Below, piece by piece: positions 1 to 9,121 of a stretch of 56,622 nt of DNA. Position numbers and translations under genes: made by a program. The stretch lies in NCBI GenBank assembly GCA_963814955.1, contig CAWFEX010000009.1, positions 1 through 56,622 of the forward strand, read 5' to 3'. The notes beneath the pieces are model-generated. The model was not told the DNA's origin and searched no databases. It worked only from the letters and a program-made list of their open reading frames with translations. The DNA is from DATCJA01 sp963814955. Lineage in GTDB: Bacteria > Acidobacteriota > Vicinamibacteria > Vicinamibacterales > UBA2999. Every line of letters starts with the position of its first letter. Position 1 is the stretch's first letter.

Positions 1-84
1 GTGGCCCGATAGACTTCCCCCATACCGCCGGCGCCGATCGAGGCGTTGATCACGTAGGGGCCGAGCCGAGTACCGGTGGATCAT
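1..84 (-). CDS. Ser/Thr protein kinase, N-terminal edge (partial, frameshifted start)
   Basis: The minus strand encodes the start of a kinase of the same family as the two large kinases in this window. The glycine-rich ATP loop GAGGMGEVYRA lies at the window edge, preceded by GTRLGPYVI, the usual N-terminal lead-in. The only ATG (84-82) is one base out of frame with the kinase, and a TGA sits at 83-81 in the kinase frame. Removing one C from the CC before GGTACT would give M-I-H-G-T-R-L-G-P-Y. The gene is therefore either frameshifted or starts at the GTG at 53. The rest of the gene is outside the window. Confidence 0.6.
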   Translation of the reverse strand, partial: MIHRYSARPLRDQRLDRRRRYGGSLSGH

Positions 85-444
85 GGGCGCGAGCGACTCT
101 CACGCTGCCGCTACGGAAACGGCAGATCCGAATGTTTGTCGTGGAAACGCGCGTGATTATAAGCGACTCAAGGGCGTACGGTTGCCCGTCAGACTCTGGG
201 GAGCAGGCGGAAAGACAAAAACGTCCGGGTCAGCGACCGGGTGCCCCCATCCGACACCGCGCCAGCGCATCCCGTGCTGTTTCGTGCGGCAAAGTTACGC
301 GCAGAACGGCGCCTAAAATGCTGCTGAGGTCGCGGGATGACAATCAATAATTGGTCGGCGTAGTCCTCACCGTCACCACGCGTGCGTCGGCTCGAATGCT
401 TCCGCGGCTACCGGCTAAACAAAGCACGAACGTCGTCGAATCAG
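85..444. other. intergenic, no supported gene
   Basis: The short ORFs here show no recognisable domain or family-like composition. The stretch separates the edge kinase from the miniprotein pair. Confidence 0.4.
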
Positions 445-597
445 TCAACCGTGGCGACTGCCGCGGTGCTGCGCGATCCATCCTTCGCTCACGGCGCCGA
501 CCTCGATCTGCTGATGTTTCGATGCCCGCCGTCTGCTGCGGACGATGAGCGCGATCGCCCCAGCGGCTACCGCGATGCTCCCGAATATTGACCACAT
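445..597 (-). CDS. mini membrane protein (50 aa), orphan family with second copy in window
   Basis: A single predicted membrane helix (MWSIFGSIAVAAGAIALIV) is followed by a short basic soluble tail. The reading frame is open upstream, but the ATG at 597 sits directly before the helix and is the natural start. The protein matches the product at 44916-45095 along most of its length; shared positions are W, AAG, LIVRSR and the pattern VRSRxRAxxHQxIxVGxVS. In both places a zinc-ribbon miniprotein is next door on the same strand. The pairing and the sequence match argue for real genes despite the small size. Function unknown; a membrane-anchored small regulator or adaptor is only a guess. Confidence 0.6.
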   Translation of the reverse strand: MWSIFGSIAVAAGAIALIVRSRRRASKHQQIEVGAVSEGWIAQHRGSRHG

Positions 598-664
598 GCG
601 GAAGGTGTCGGCGGATTGACGGTGACAGGATAGTGACCGACGGTATCTGCTGTACGTTCCGAAG

Positions 665-883
665 CTACCGGTTGCGCTCAGTTTTTGTGGCGAGATGAGA
701 ATCCGGCGAGTCGGGCCGGACGCGGGGACGGCGGCCACGCGCGGGCGCCGGCGCCTCCGGAACGTCCCAGACATAGTCGCATCGACCGCAGTGCCGACGG
801 ACGACCTTCATGTCGCCCTTGATGACGTATTCGCGGCGCACAAATCCGACAGCCTGACACCGAGGACAGCGCGTATAGGGCAT
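665..883 (-). CDS. zinc-ribbon miniprotein (72 aa)
   Basis: Two Cys pairs (CPRC near the N-terminus, CGRC about 26 residues later) followed by a W-D-V form a compact zinc ribbon of the type repeated throughout the window (CPxC...CxxCxxxW-P/D-V). The C-terminal third is Pro/Arg-rich and probably disordered. It lies 67 bp upstream of the mini membrane protein on the same strand and diverges from another zinc ribbon at 1023. Such ribbons can bind nucleic acid or partner proteins, but nothing here identifies a target. Confidence 0.7.
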   Translation of the reverse strand: MPYTRCPRCQAVGFVRREYVIKGDMKVVRRHCGRCDYVWDVPEAPAPARGRRPRVRPDSPDSHLATKTERNR

Positions 884-1022
884 TTGGTCTGAGACATAGT
901 GCCATCAAGCACCTGGCGATGCCAGCCGTTGATGCCGGAGGACGTCGATCCAGCTGACAGGAGCGGACACCAAAGAACGGAACAATGCGTGCGATTGTTA
1001 TACTCGTCTCTGTCTCCCCCAC

Positions 1023-1184
1023 ATGCCAGATAAGACCACACACCGTTTGCCATGCCCGCATTGTGGTGGTATCGGGACGGTCAAGCTTGAGACCACTTTA
1101 AAAGGCACCGTGACCACACGGCTGTGGACCTGCACCCGGTGTGGCCGCAGCTGGCCGGTCGAGGGCGCTGAGGCTGCTGCGTGA
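1023..1184 (+). CDS. zinc-ribbon miniprotein (53 aa)
   Basis: An ATG at 1023 opens a 53-residue frame with CPHC, then GTVKLE and TLKG, then WTCTRCGRSWPV, ending in an acidic/Ala tail. This is the cleanest example of the window's ribbon family. It is transcribed divergently from the ribbon at 665-883, with 139 bp between start codons, so the pair may share a control region. Called from the sequence because the cysteine spacing and the terminal WPV recur in independent copies at about 34.9 and 35.1 kb. Confidence 0.7.
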   Translation: MPDKTTHRLPCPHCGGIGTVKLETTLKGTVTTRLWTCTRCGRSWPVEGAEAAA

Positions 1185-1260
1185 AGCAGGCTGACAAGTA
1201 GCCGCATCGTTCTCGGCAACTCACTCCACGCCGGCTGTTACTCCCGCCGTCCTCGCACGG

Positions 1261-1446
1261 ACAGGGCTGGAGTCACCTTCGACATAGCACGCCGCATCAC
1301 CCCTTTCGAATCGGCGACCGTCTCGGCTATGTGTGGCGGCGCAGCAGCAAATTCTGCGAAGTGCAGTGTCGGTCGGGTTCACGACTCCTGCGCCTGAACA
1401 GAAGCCTCGGCTCGAGCATGTCCGCGACCTGTAACAGATGCATCGC
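1261..1446 (+). repeat. dispersed repeat, copy 1 (5' and 3' modules)
   Basis: The 5' module reads GGCTGGAGTCACC...GCACGCCGCATCACCCC...TCGAATCGGCGACCGTCTCGGCTA. The 3' module encodes VSVGFTTPAPEQKPRLEHVR and is then broken by a TAA where other copies have TGG (LWQMH). A short unrelated insert separates the modules. This is one of at least ten copies in the window. Confidence 0.65.
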
Positions 1447-1529
1447 CACGCACGTATACGTGTTGCCCGCGCCTCCATTGGCTCTCTACATCCTGCTGGA
1501 AATCGAAGCTGATTTTTATCCAACATTTA

Positions 1530-2093
1530 TCAGCTCGTAGAACCTGCGGCAGATTCATCTTGAAGTCGGGCTTCATCGATGCTCGGTACCCTCGCGGCAA
1601 TGTCGAGAATCGTGATCTTTTGCCAGATCTTCCGTGAAAGACCGCTCGTGAGCGTCTCGACGTCATTGACCGCGGACAGCACGACCGCGTCTTGTTGGTG
1701 CTGCGCAAGCAGCGCTGCCAGCTTGCTAATCAATGCAAGCAGCTCCGAACAATAATCGAGATAACGCGCGAGCTGTGCCTCCGACAGCGTGCGTTCGGGA
1801 GAAACGATGGTCGGCGTCGTCGACCTGAGGACGGAATCAGGATCCTTCGTCAGTTGATGCATGTCGACCACGTGCGCGAGGCTGCGCAGCCGATGCAACA
1901 TGCGCAGAGTGGTCCGCCGCTTGAAACGATTTTCGAGCGAAACGAGGAACAGCAGAAGGAGAGAGAGAAGGATAATCTCGTTCGTCGCCGCCTCGAGCCC
2001 CTGTACGGCGTCCGCAAAGCCGCCTGGTCCGCTCAGCGCTATCGGCGCCAGCTGCGTGGCCGCCCAGAGCACGATCGCGGCGACGGCAGTCAC
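1530..2093 (-). CDS. membrane protein with two N-terminal helices (187 aa)
   Basis: The product has two hydrophobic segments near the N-terminus (about residues 1-20 and 35-55), then a basic stretch (RFKRRTTLRML) and a mostly helical cytosolic region with LRSLAHVVDMHQLTKDP. The start is GTG at 2093, but the frame stays open and hydrophobic upstream (WWLRGLIGVAV) as far as a TAA at 2144-2142, so the true start may be slightly further out or damaged. The family is seen in soil bacteria without known function. The last residues lie close to the first dispersed repeat copy. Confidence 0.65.
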   Translation of the reverse strand: MTAVAAIVLWAATQLAPIALSGPGGFADAVQGLEAATNEIILLSLLLLFLVSLENRFKRRTTLRMLHRLRSLAHVVDMHQLTKDPDSVLRSTTPTIVSPERTLSEAQLARYLDYCSELLALISKLAALLAQHQQDAVVLSAVNDVETLTSGLSRKIWQKITILDIAARVPSIDEARLQDESAAGSTS

Positions 2094-2423
2094 TGCAACC
2101 CCGATGAGGCCGCGGAGCCACCAGAGCGGGCAATAGTCGTATTACTTCCAGAAGAGCGACGGGTCGACCGCGCGGCAATCAGGCGCGGACTTCGTCAGCC
2201 TGCGCGCAGCGACGTGACGAGCCGTCCTGACAGGAGGTATCTGACATGGTCGGTTGTGCCGTCGGTGAGAAAATGCGCACCGCCGGCGTCCACATGGGTT
2301 CAAAAACGCCTGGCGACAGGGATGTTGGAGGTTCCGGCTTGAATAGCCATATCGGCATGCCGGGCGCGGCGGCCAGGCTTCGAGAGTTCTGAAATGACGC
2401 GAGTCACGCATAAAGGGGGTCGT

Positions 2424-3434
2424 ATGAGACACAACGCAACGTTGGTCGGCGTGGGACTGGCATTGCTCTGGGCCGTCGCGGTGTTCGCACAAAGCGTCCC
2501 CAATCAACCCGCACAAGGCGCGGCCAATCCGACGTATGTCCCGCCAGCTTGGGATACTTACACGCCAAATATTCCGGGGGTCGTCACCGGTGGAACCAAA
2601 GTCGAACTCATCACCGATCAGCTCAACGGAACTGAGGGGCCCGTCGCGTTGCCGGATGGCACCCTGGTCTTCACGCAGGGCGGCGCGAGACAACTGACGC
2701 GCATTGACAAAAACGGCAAACTCTCCACATTCCTCGAAAACATCCAATCTGGCGGTCTCGGCTTCGACCAGAAGGGTCGGCTGATCGCCAACGACAATAC
2801 GCCGGGCAAACAAGGGATCTACATCGTCTATCCCAAAGGCGCCGAGAAGACGCTCGTGGACCGGAAGACGCCGGGTTTCATGCAGTCGAACGATATCGTC
2901 GTCGACAAGAAGGGCGGGGTCTATTTCACCCAGCCGGAGCAAGCGAACGTGGGGTACATCCCTCCGGATGGGAAGGGGATGAAAATCGTTGCCGAAAACA
3001 TCACGCGCCCGAACGGTATCACGATGAGCGCGGATGAGAAGATCCTCTACGTGAACGACTCCCGGGGCGAATACCTCTTAGCCTATGACGTGCAACCGGA
3101 CGGGTCGGTCACGAACCGCCGCAACTTCGCCAAGTACGATCAGATCAACACCTCCGCTGCGGGAGGCGACGTCGGGCCCGCCCTTCGCTACAAAGTCACC
3201 AGCTGCGCCGACGGTCTGGCAATCGACAAGGAGGGGCGCGTGTATAACGCCGGGTGCAATGGCATCCAGGTCTATAGCCCGCAAGGGAAGCACCTGGGCA
3301 CCATTCCCACGGCCCGTCAGGTGCAGAATCTCGCATTCGCCGGCCCCGACAAGAAGTCGCTCTATCTCGTGGGGCGCGGTGCCGCGTGGAAGATTGAGAC
3401 GCTTACGCAGGGATACATGGGGCGGGCGAAGTAG
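2424..3434 (+). CDS. secreted SMP-30/gluconolactonase-like protein (336 aa)
   Basis: The ATG at 2424 follows an AAAGGGGG Shine-Dalgarno and starts a signal peptide ending ...AVFAQS. The body is a six-bladed SMP-30/LRE propeller. The usual metal ligands can be placed: Glu in GTEGPVALPDG, Asn in SNDIVVDKKGG, Asn in RPNGITMSADE and Asp in SCADGLAIDKEGRV. Members hydrolyse sugar lactones such as gluconolactone or related esters in the periplasm. The gene is complete, single, and followed by a gap before the IS91 element. Substrate is not identifiable from sequence. Confidence 0.88.
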   Translation: MRHNATLVGVGLALLWAVAVFAQSVPNQPAQGAANPTYVPPAWDTYTPNIPGVVTGGTKVELITDQLNGTEGPVALPDGTLVFTQGGARQLTRIDKNGKLSTFLENIQSGGLGFDQKGRLIANDNTPGKQGIYIVYPKGAEKTLVDRKTPGFMQSNDIVVDKKGGVYFTQPEQANVGYIPPDGKGMKIVAENITRPNGITMSADEKILYVNDSRGEYLLAYDVQPDGSVTNRRNFAKYDQINTSAAGGDVGPALRYKVTSCADGLAIDKEGRVYNAGCNGIQVYSPQGKHLGTIPTARQVQNLAFAGPDKKSLYLVGRGAAWKIETLTQGYMGRAK

Positions 3435-3811
3435 AAAACAATCACCAGAGAAGGCCCGCACCAACCCGGCGCGAACTAGCGAGCCGTGCCGGTTAAAGCG
3501 CTCGAGTCGTGGAGGCACTGCGGAATACGGATTTGATCGCGGCTCGGGCGCATTCGTCATCCTGGTTCCAGATGCCTCCGCCAGCGCCTGTCGCACCCAT
3601 CATCTCGTTGCCAATGAAGATGGGAAACCTGACCGCTCCGTAGGAAAAGGGGTGGGCGATTTTATTTTCGCGTGTCATTGTCGCGGTGTGCGGGAACCGG
3701 ACGTTTACGCTCGACCGGCAGTCGGTCAACACTTGGCGACTAGAACGAAGCCGCTGGCGCGGCGGCCGACGGGCAGCCGGGTAATTCGTAGCAGGATAGG
3801 GTGCGTGGTCA
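3435..3811. other. intergenic upstream of IS91 element
   Basis: No supported gene. The left end of the IS91-type element probably lies somewhere in this stretch, but IS91 elements lack clear inverted repeats and the end cannot be placed by eye. Confidence 0.35.
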
Positions 3812-3823
3812 CAGGAGGTGTCT

Positions 3824-4688
3824 GTGACCAAGCTACTGCAATGCCTGCGCGACGAGTTGGTGCGTCGCGACTACGCCGCTTCGACCATCCGCAGCTACAT
3901 CCAGATCGTTGAGGCGTTTCGCCAGCACACCGGCGCGCGCCTCGATCGGATCACGCCGGCCCAGCTCCGACGCTACCACCTGTTTCTCCTCGAGGAGCGG
4001 CGTCTCGCGATCGGGACGGTGGTCACGCAGATCTGCGCGCTGCGGTTCTTTTGCCGGTACGTCCTGAAGCGGCGCGACGTGCGCGAGGACCTGCCGTATC
4101 CGAAGGAGCGACACCGCTTACCGGTCGTCCTCAGCCCCGACGAAGTCCAGCGCCTGATTGCCGGCGCGAAGAATCTCTATCACCGAACGCTGCTGCTCAC
4201 CCTCTATGGCGCGGGCTTGCGTCGCAGCGAAGCGTGCCAGCTCAAAGTCCGCGACATCGATAGCCAGCGCATGGTGCTCCGCGTCGAGCAGGGCAAAGGC
4301 GGCCGCGATCGCGAGATTCCCCTGAGTCCCACGCTCCTCGCCGCGCTCCGCGAGTACTACCGGTGGATGCGACCGCGGACCTATCTCTTCCCCGGGACGC
4401 ACCACGGCTGGCGGGCCGATGCGGCCAATCACCACGAAGGTGATCTGGGAGGCCGTGCGCCTCGCTGCGCGGAAGGCCGGCATCGACAAACGCGTCACCC
4501 CGCACACGCTGCGGCACACCTACGCGACGCATCTGCTCGAAGCGGGCGCCGACCTGCGCACGATTCAGCTCCTGCTCGGCCACGCCGATCTGTCGCACAC
4601 GACGGTCTATCTCCACCTCTCGCGACGGCACCTCCACGCGGCGCCCAATCCACTCGAGCAGCTGCACGTGCACGCCGCCTCCGCGTGA
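3824..4688 (+). pseudogene. IS91-associated tyrosine recombinase, frameshifted (about 288 aa)
   Basis: Full-length phage-integrase fold: an N-terminal SAM-like core-binding domain (DYAASTIRSYIQIVEAFRQH) and a C-terminal catalytic domain. All catalytic residues are present: Arg in GAGLRRSEA, HxxR in HTLRHTYA, His in LLLGHADL and the nucleophile Tyr in TTVYLHLS. The frame breaks once, near 4419-4424 (GATGCGGCC); deleting one G gives ...WRADAPITTKVIWEAV... and restores the domain. The start is GTG 3824, six bases after AGGAGG. It sits 37 bp before the transposase and presumably helps resolve transposition intermediates. Confidence 0.82.
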
Positions 4689-4725
4689 TGCCGCGGTCCC
4701 GTCTCCTGCGGAAGCCCCCGCAGTC

Positions 4726-5934
4726 GTGAGCCGGCCCGCCGTGGAGGTGGCCGATGTCCTCCACGCGCAGGGTGAGCACTTCCTCGACCAGCATCCGTGG
4801 CTCAGCGTGCAGCAGCGGACCGTGCTCCGCGCGCTGACCCGGTGTCGGACCGCCGCGCTCGGCGGCCATGTCGATCGGTGCGGCGCCTGCGGACATCGGG
4901 CCATCTCCTATAACTCGTGTCGGAATCGGCACTGTCCGAAGTGTCAGGCGCAGGCGCGCGCCCGGTGGCTCGCGGCCCGGGAGCGCGAGCTCCTCGACGT
5001 GCCGTACGTGCATGTCGTCTTCACGCTGCCGCACGCGCTGCTGCCGCTGGGCTATCGCAACGCCACGCGGCTGTACACCTGGCTCTTTCAGGCGAGTGCG
5101 GCGACGCTGCGGGAGGTGGCCGCCGACCCGCGCCACCTGGGTGCGGAGATCGGCGTCCTGAGCATCCTCCACACGTGGGGGCAGACGCTCGTCCGGCATC
5201 CGCACGTCCACTGCGTCGTGCCGGCCGGCGGCCTGTCGCCCGATCACCGGCGGTGGATTCGGCCGAAGTACGCGGGCTTCTTCCTCCCGATCAAGATCCT
5301 CAGTCGCGTCTTTCGCGGGAAATTTGTCGCCGCACTCCGTCGCGCCTACGTGCGCGGCGACCTGGACCTCGCGGGCGCCACCGAGGGCCTGCGCGATCCG
5401 GCGCAGTGGCACACCTTCGTCGATGCGCTCTTCGAGACCGACTGGATCGTCTACGCGAAACCGGCCTTCGGCGGGGCGTCCGCGGTGCTGCGGTATCTGG
5501 GGCGCTATACGCATCGGGTCGCGATCAGCAATCACCGCTTGATCGCCTTCGACGGCGAGCAGGTGACCTTTCAGTGGAAGGATTACGCGCACGGCAATCA
5601 GTGGCGCACGATGACGCTCACCGCGATGGAGTTTCTCCGGCGCTTCGTGCAGCACGTGCTGCCGCGTGGCTTCGTCCGCATTCGGCAGTCTGGCTATCTC
5701 GCCAGCACGCTGTCGCACCGCGCGCCTCGCACTCGCCCGGCGGTCTACTCCGACGGGCATCGCCACCCTCGGAGACGTCCTCGACACCGCCGGCCTGGCA
5801 CTGTCCGCGATGCGGAGCGCCGATGGTCATCGGCCCGATCCTCTCGGCGCTCCAGCTGGCCACGGTCACACTCGGCTTCGACACCTCATGAGCGCCCAGC
5901 GACGTCGTCCCGACCGGCGTCTTCGTCAACGTGA
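4726..5934 (+). CDS. IS91-family transposase (HUH), C-terminus frameshifted
   Basis: Rolling-circle transposase. An N-terminal zinc finger (CGACGHRAISYNSCRNRHCPKC, about residues 50-75) precedes the HUH motif HPHVHCVVPAGG (about residue 160) and the catalytic tyrosine segment YLGRYTHRVAISN (about residue 260). After residue about 325 (FVRIRQSGYLA) the frame turns into Arg-rich sequence, while a neighbouring frame carries the expected C-terminal WHCPRCGAPM ribbon up to about 5891. There is therefore at least one indel near 5700-5760. Partner of the recombinase upstream. Confidence 0.85.
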   Translation: MSRPAVEVADVLHAQGEHFLDQHPWLSVQQRTVLRALTRCRTAALGGHVDRCGACGHRAISYNSCRNRHCPKCQAQARARWLAARERELLDVPYVHVVFTLPHALLPLGYRNATRLYTWLFQASAATLREVAADPRHLGAEIGVLSILHTWGQTLVRHPHVHCVVPAGGLSPDHRRWIRPKYAGFFLPIKILSRVFRGKFVAALRRAYVRGDLDLAGATEGLRDPAQWHTFVDALFETDWIVYAKPAFGGASAVLRYLGRYTHRVAISNHRLIAFDGEQVTFQWKDYAHGNQWRTMTLTAMEFLRRFVQHVLPRGFVRIRQSGYLASTLSHRAPRTRPAVYSDGHRHPRRRPRHRRPGTVRDAERRWSSARSSRRSSWPRSHSASTPHERPATSSRPASSST

Positions 5935-5935
5935 T

Positions 5936-6270
5936 GGCCCACGTGTCGGGAGTGGTGTGCCTCGATCCGTGGTGCGAGCCCGTCGCGTCGGGCGCCGGGC
6001 CCGTACGCTCGACGTGCGGAGTGGGTGCCGCCGCCGCTCGCGCGCCGACGGCCCCTCGATCAACGACGCCCCACGCTCGAGGATCCCGATTCCAGCTCCA
6101 TAGCCGGCCGCCGCGCCAGCGGCTTCCTTCAAGTCTCGTTATCGAAAGTGCCTCGGCCTCAACACCGAGCCCGCGTCCCAGCACTTTGCGCCGAGGCACT
6201 TCCGATCAACGCTAGCGACTTTTGAGGAGTAATCCTGCGAGGACGAGGTTCAGGGACTGGCGGGCGCCCG
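5936..6270. other. intergenic between IS91 element and kinase gene
   Basis: No gene is supported. The right end of the IS91 element should lie here; no terminal repeat is visible. Confidence 0.35.
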
Positions 6271-6834
6271 TCACTTCGTCGGCACGAGGGGTTTCAACTC
6301 TTCACTCCAGTTGAGGACGACCTCGAGCCGCGTTGGCGCCGATGGGCGCTCGCTCTTGACCATCAAAAAACGACGTCCGTCGCGAGCAATGTCATAGTTC
6401 ACCATTCCCGGGACGAGCCCCATCTCGTAGCTCCCCTCGAACAACACCTGCGGTTTCCCCACGGTGAACGTCGGCGCCAGCGTCACCGCGGCCGCCATCA
6501 TCTTGTCATCGTCGCGATAGAACAGCTCGCGCCCGTTAGGCGCCCACATCACCTCGGCACCGCCTTCGGTGGAAATCTGCACCTTCCCGCCAGGACCCGG
6601 GAACGGCTGCACGTAGGCCTCCCAGCGGCCCGACTCGTTGGAGCTGTAGGCGAGCCAGCGGCCATCGGGCGAGAATTCCGGCCATCCTTCGCCAAACGGC
6701 GTGCGGAGGAACGGCCGTGGCTTGCGCTCTCCTGCCAGCGGCAATATCCAGATGTCCCACCAGTTGGCGGGATGAATCTCCACGAAGGCGAGGTGCTGGC
6801 CGTCCGGTGACCAGGAGGTGGGGAATGTGAGCAT
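6271..6834 (-). CDS. C-terminal propeller part of frameshifted kinase gene
   Basis: Continues the kinase-propeller protein encoded upstream on the same strand. It contains PD40/WD40-like blades (SWSPDGQHLAFVE, EFSPDGRWLAYSSNESG, WAPNGRELFYRDD) and the family's characteristic end NWSEELKPLVPTK. It is joined to the upstream ORF through a third frame (NLFWIPADGTGPAERLLQSE, about 6840-6900), so two single-base shifts separate the two parts. This is not an independent gene: its apparent ATG lies inside a blade. Confidence 0.75.
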   Translation of the reverse strand: MLTFPTSWSPDGQHLAFVEIHPANWWDIWILPLAGERKPRPFLRTPFGEGWPEFSPDGRWLAYSSNESGRWEAYVQPFPGPGGKVQISTEGGAEVMWAPNGRELFYRDDDKMMAAAVTLAPTFTVGKPQVLFEGSYEMGLVPGMVNYDIARDGRRFLMVKSERPSAPTRLEVVLNWSEELKPLVPTK

Positions 6835-8981
6835 ACTCGCTCTGTAGCAGCCTCTCGGCCGGGCCGGTGCCGTCGGCCGGAATCCAGAACAGGTTCAGCG
6901 GCCCGGCCCGCGTGGAGGCTGAACGTCACGCGTTTGCCGTCGGGAGTCCAGATGGGCAGGAAATCATTGTTCTCGAATGTGAGGCGGGTGAACGTCCCCC
7001 GCGCGATTTCATCGATCCAGATGTCGGAGTTGTTGTCTTCCGTCAGGAGCGCCACCCTCTGTCCGTCAGGCGAAAGGCGGGGCAAGGCAAACGCCTTGCG
7101 GGTGGCGGTCAGCGGTTGAACTCCACCTCGGCGGTCCACCCAGACCAACGTCCGCTCGGCCAGGCCGGCCGCGCGTGTGGCGTAGACCAGCCGTCCATCC
7201 TTGGACAGCGCAAACTGTGCGGCGCCGCTGGGCCCATGAATGATCAGCCCCTCGACAACCGGCACCGCGGGGCCTGTGACCGCCAACCGCGATGGATCGA
7301 ACGGCGCGGCCATAAGCGATCCCGCCCGGGCAAACAGCAGATGCCCGCTGGGCGCGTAGCGCGCGTTCGTGCCCTTTTCGCCGAGGATTCGTCGTTCCCC
7401 GGTGTCCAGTCGTTGGACGGCGATGCTCGCGTCGTCCCAGGCGCCGCCCGTCCAGACGCTAAAGAGCACCGCCTGGCCCCCGGGCAGGATGTCCGGGTAC
7501 AGGTGTCCCGTTTCGTGTTGCTTGGGATCCAGCGTGGTGACAGTGCGCCGCGCGCCACCAGCAGCCGACACCTGCGTCAGGCCACGATCGGAGCTAAAGA
7601 TAATCGTGTCGTCGGGCCCCCAGCTCCCGTAGCCAGTGTCACAGTCGCAAATGGTGAGTGGCGCGCCGCCTGCCAGTGGCACCTTCTTCAGCGTGCCGTC
7701 AGCTGAAAATCCCACCCACTGCCCGTCGGGTGAAAAGAATGGACTAAAGGCTCCCTCGGTCCCGGGGATCGGCGTCGCTTCGCGTTGGTCGAGCGGCCGC
7801 ACGTAGAGCTGCCTCCTGCCGGCGCGGTCCGCTGTATAGACAAGGCGGCTGCCGTCGGGCGAGAGAGCCAGCGAAGGGAGTTGGAAGCGAACGTCCAGCG
7901 GCGCATCGGGCGCAAGAGGTATGGCTAGGTGCACAACGGGCTTCGGTTCTGGGCCGCTCGGGCGCGTGATGTTCCAGACCGCGACGCCCGCGACGACACT
8001 TCCCGCCGCGAGCCCTATCCCGACCAACGCAATCCGCGCGCGAAGCCGCTCGCGGGCTGCGGTGACTGGCGCGGCCGCCTCCGCTCGCGCGTCGCCCGCC
8101 GCGATCCACGTCAACTCCAGCAGCACATCGTGCATCGTCTGTCGCCGCTCGTCCGGGTTTTTGGCGAGACAGGTCTTGACGATGTGATCGAGCGCGCTCG
8201 GGAGCAGGGGCCGAAGAGTCGAAAGCGCCGGGGGATCGTGGTCGAGGATCGCCGCAATCAAGCTCGCCTGGCTCTTGCCCTCGAACGCCTTCCGCCCGGT
8301 GGCCATCTCATAGACGATGGCGCCGAACGCGAAGATGTCGGTGCGAGGGTCTGCCTCCTTGCCTTCGAGTTGCTCGGGCGCCATGTATTGCAACGTACCG
8401 AGAATCGTTCCTTCCGCAGTGAGACTGGCCTCTTCGGTTGGCGCGGCCGACCCGATGGCAGGGCTAAAGCCCTGCACCACGGGACGCGCGAGCACCTTCG
8501 CGAGCCCGAAATCGAGGACCTTGGCGCCTGCCGCCGTCACCATGATGTTTGAGGGCTTCAGGTCGCGGTGGGTGATGCCCTTGCGGTGCGCATGGTCGAG
8601 CGCCTGGGCGATTTCGATGGCGTAGCGGAGCACCTCCTGACTTGGGAGGGCCGGGTCTTTCGAGCCGGCCTTCCGGGCGAGCCGATCAGCCAGGGTCTCG
8701 CCTTCCAGGTACTCCATGACCAGGAAGTCGACGCCCTCATGGTGGCCGATGTCGTGCAGCGTGCAGATGTGGGGATGGCTCAGGGCCGCGACGGCCTGAG
8801 CCTCGCGCTCGAAACGCTGGCGGAGATCGGGGTTGTCCTTGAGGTGCGCCGGAAGAGCTTTGATGGCGACGGTGCGATTCAGCCGCATGTCGCGGGCTTT
8901 GTAAACCTCGCCCATGCCGCCCACGCCAATCTGAGCGGTGATCTCGTAGGGACCGAGGTGGGCGCCAGCGGTCAGAGCCAC
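6549..8981 (-). CDS. Ser/Thr protein kinase with PD40 propeller (5' part, frameshifted)
   Basis: N-terminal eukaryotic-type kinase: Gly loop GVGGMGEVYKARD, Lys41 in AIKALP, HRD at 138-140 (THRDLKPSN), DFG at 157-159 and APE in YMAPEQL. A membrane helix (about 330-350, IALVGIGLAAGSVVAGVAVW) is followed by an extracytoplasmic TolB/PD40-type propeller with LSPDGSRLVYTA-like repeats. The true frame is left near residue 690 (SLHAGRAAEP) and resumes in two other frames to end at 6271, giving about 900 residues in all. The architecture implies an external or periplasmic sensor controlling a cytoplasmic kinase. Intact catalytic residues suggest activity if the shifts are sequencing errors. Confidence 0.85.
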   Translation of the reverse strand: MALTAGAHLGPYEITAQIGVGGMGEVYKARDMRLNRTVAIKALPAHLKDNPDLRQRFEREAQAVAALSHPHICTLHDIGHHEGVDFLVMEYLEGETLADRLARKAGSKDPALPSQEVLRYAIEIAQALDHAHRKGITHRDLKPSNIMVTAAGAKVLDFGLAKVLARPVVQGFSPAIGSAAPTEEASLTAEGTILGTLQYMAPEQLEGKEADPRTDIFAFGAIVYEMATGRKAFEGKSQASLIAAILDHDPPALSTLRPLLPSALDHIVKTCLAKNPDERRQTMHDVLLELTWIAAGDARAEAAAPVTAARERLRARIALVGIGLAAGSVVAGVAVWNITRPSGPEPKPVVHLAIPLAPDAPLDVRFQLPSLALSPDGSRLVYTADRAGRRQLYVRPLDQREATPIPGTEGAFSPFFSPDGQWVGFSADGTLKKVPLAGGAPLTICDCDTGYGSWGPDDTIIFSSDRGLTQVSAAGGARRTVTTLDPKQHETGHLYPDILPGGQAVLFSVWTGGAWDDASIAVQRLDTGERRILGEKGTNARYAPSGHLLFARAGSLMAAPFDPSRLAVTGPAVPVVEGLIIHGPSGAAQFALSKDGRLVYATRAAGLAERTLVWVDRRGGVQPLTATRKAFALPRLSPDGQRVALLTEDNNSDIWIDEIARGTFTRLTFENNDFLPIWTPDGKRVTFSLHAGRAAEPVLDSGRRHRPGREAATERVCSHSPPPGHRTASTSPSWRFIPPTGGTSGYCRWQESASHGRSSARRLAKDGRNSRPMAAGSPTAPTSRAAGRPTCSRSRVLAGRCRFPPKAVPR

Positions 8982-9121
8982 GGCAAGCGACTGCGATTAT
9001 ATAGGGGGTGCCAGATCGAGAGCGGATAGGTAACGGGTGACGCCGCACTGACGACTCATCGTTCGCACCGGATCGCTCGCCACTTGGCGACTTCACAGGA
9101 TCTGCAATTGAGGGACATGCC

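Larger units (their letters stand above)
3812..5935 (+). mobile_element. IS91-family element: tyrosine recombinase + HUH transposase
   Basis: Two adjacent plus-strand genes, an XerC/D-like tyrosine recombinase and an IS91 transposase, form the two-gene arrangement known from many IS91-group insertion sequences. The pair has its own ribosome site (AGGAGG at 3812) and a strong third-position GC bias. Both ORFs contain frameshifts, so the element is probably inactive or mis-assembled. Ends (oriIS/terIS) were not found; the coordinates only enclose the genes. Confidence 0.75.

Noticed and set aside
2142..2942. 266-aa minus-strand ORF over the SMP-30 gene
   Set aside because: Antisense of conserved propeller blades; no family features.
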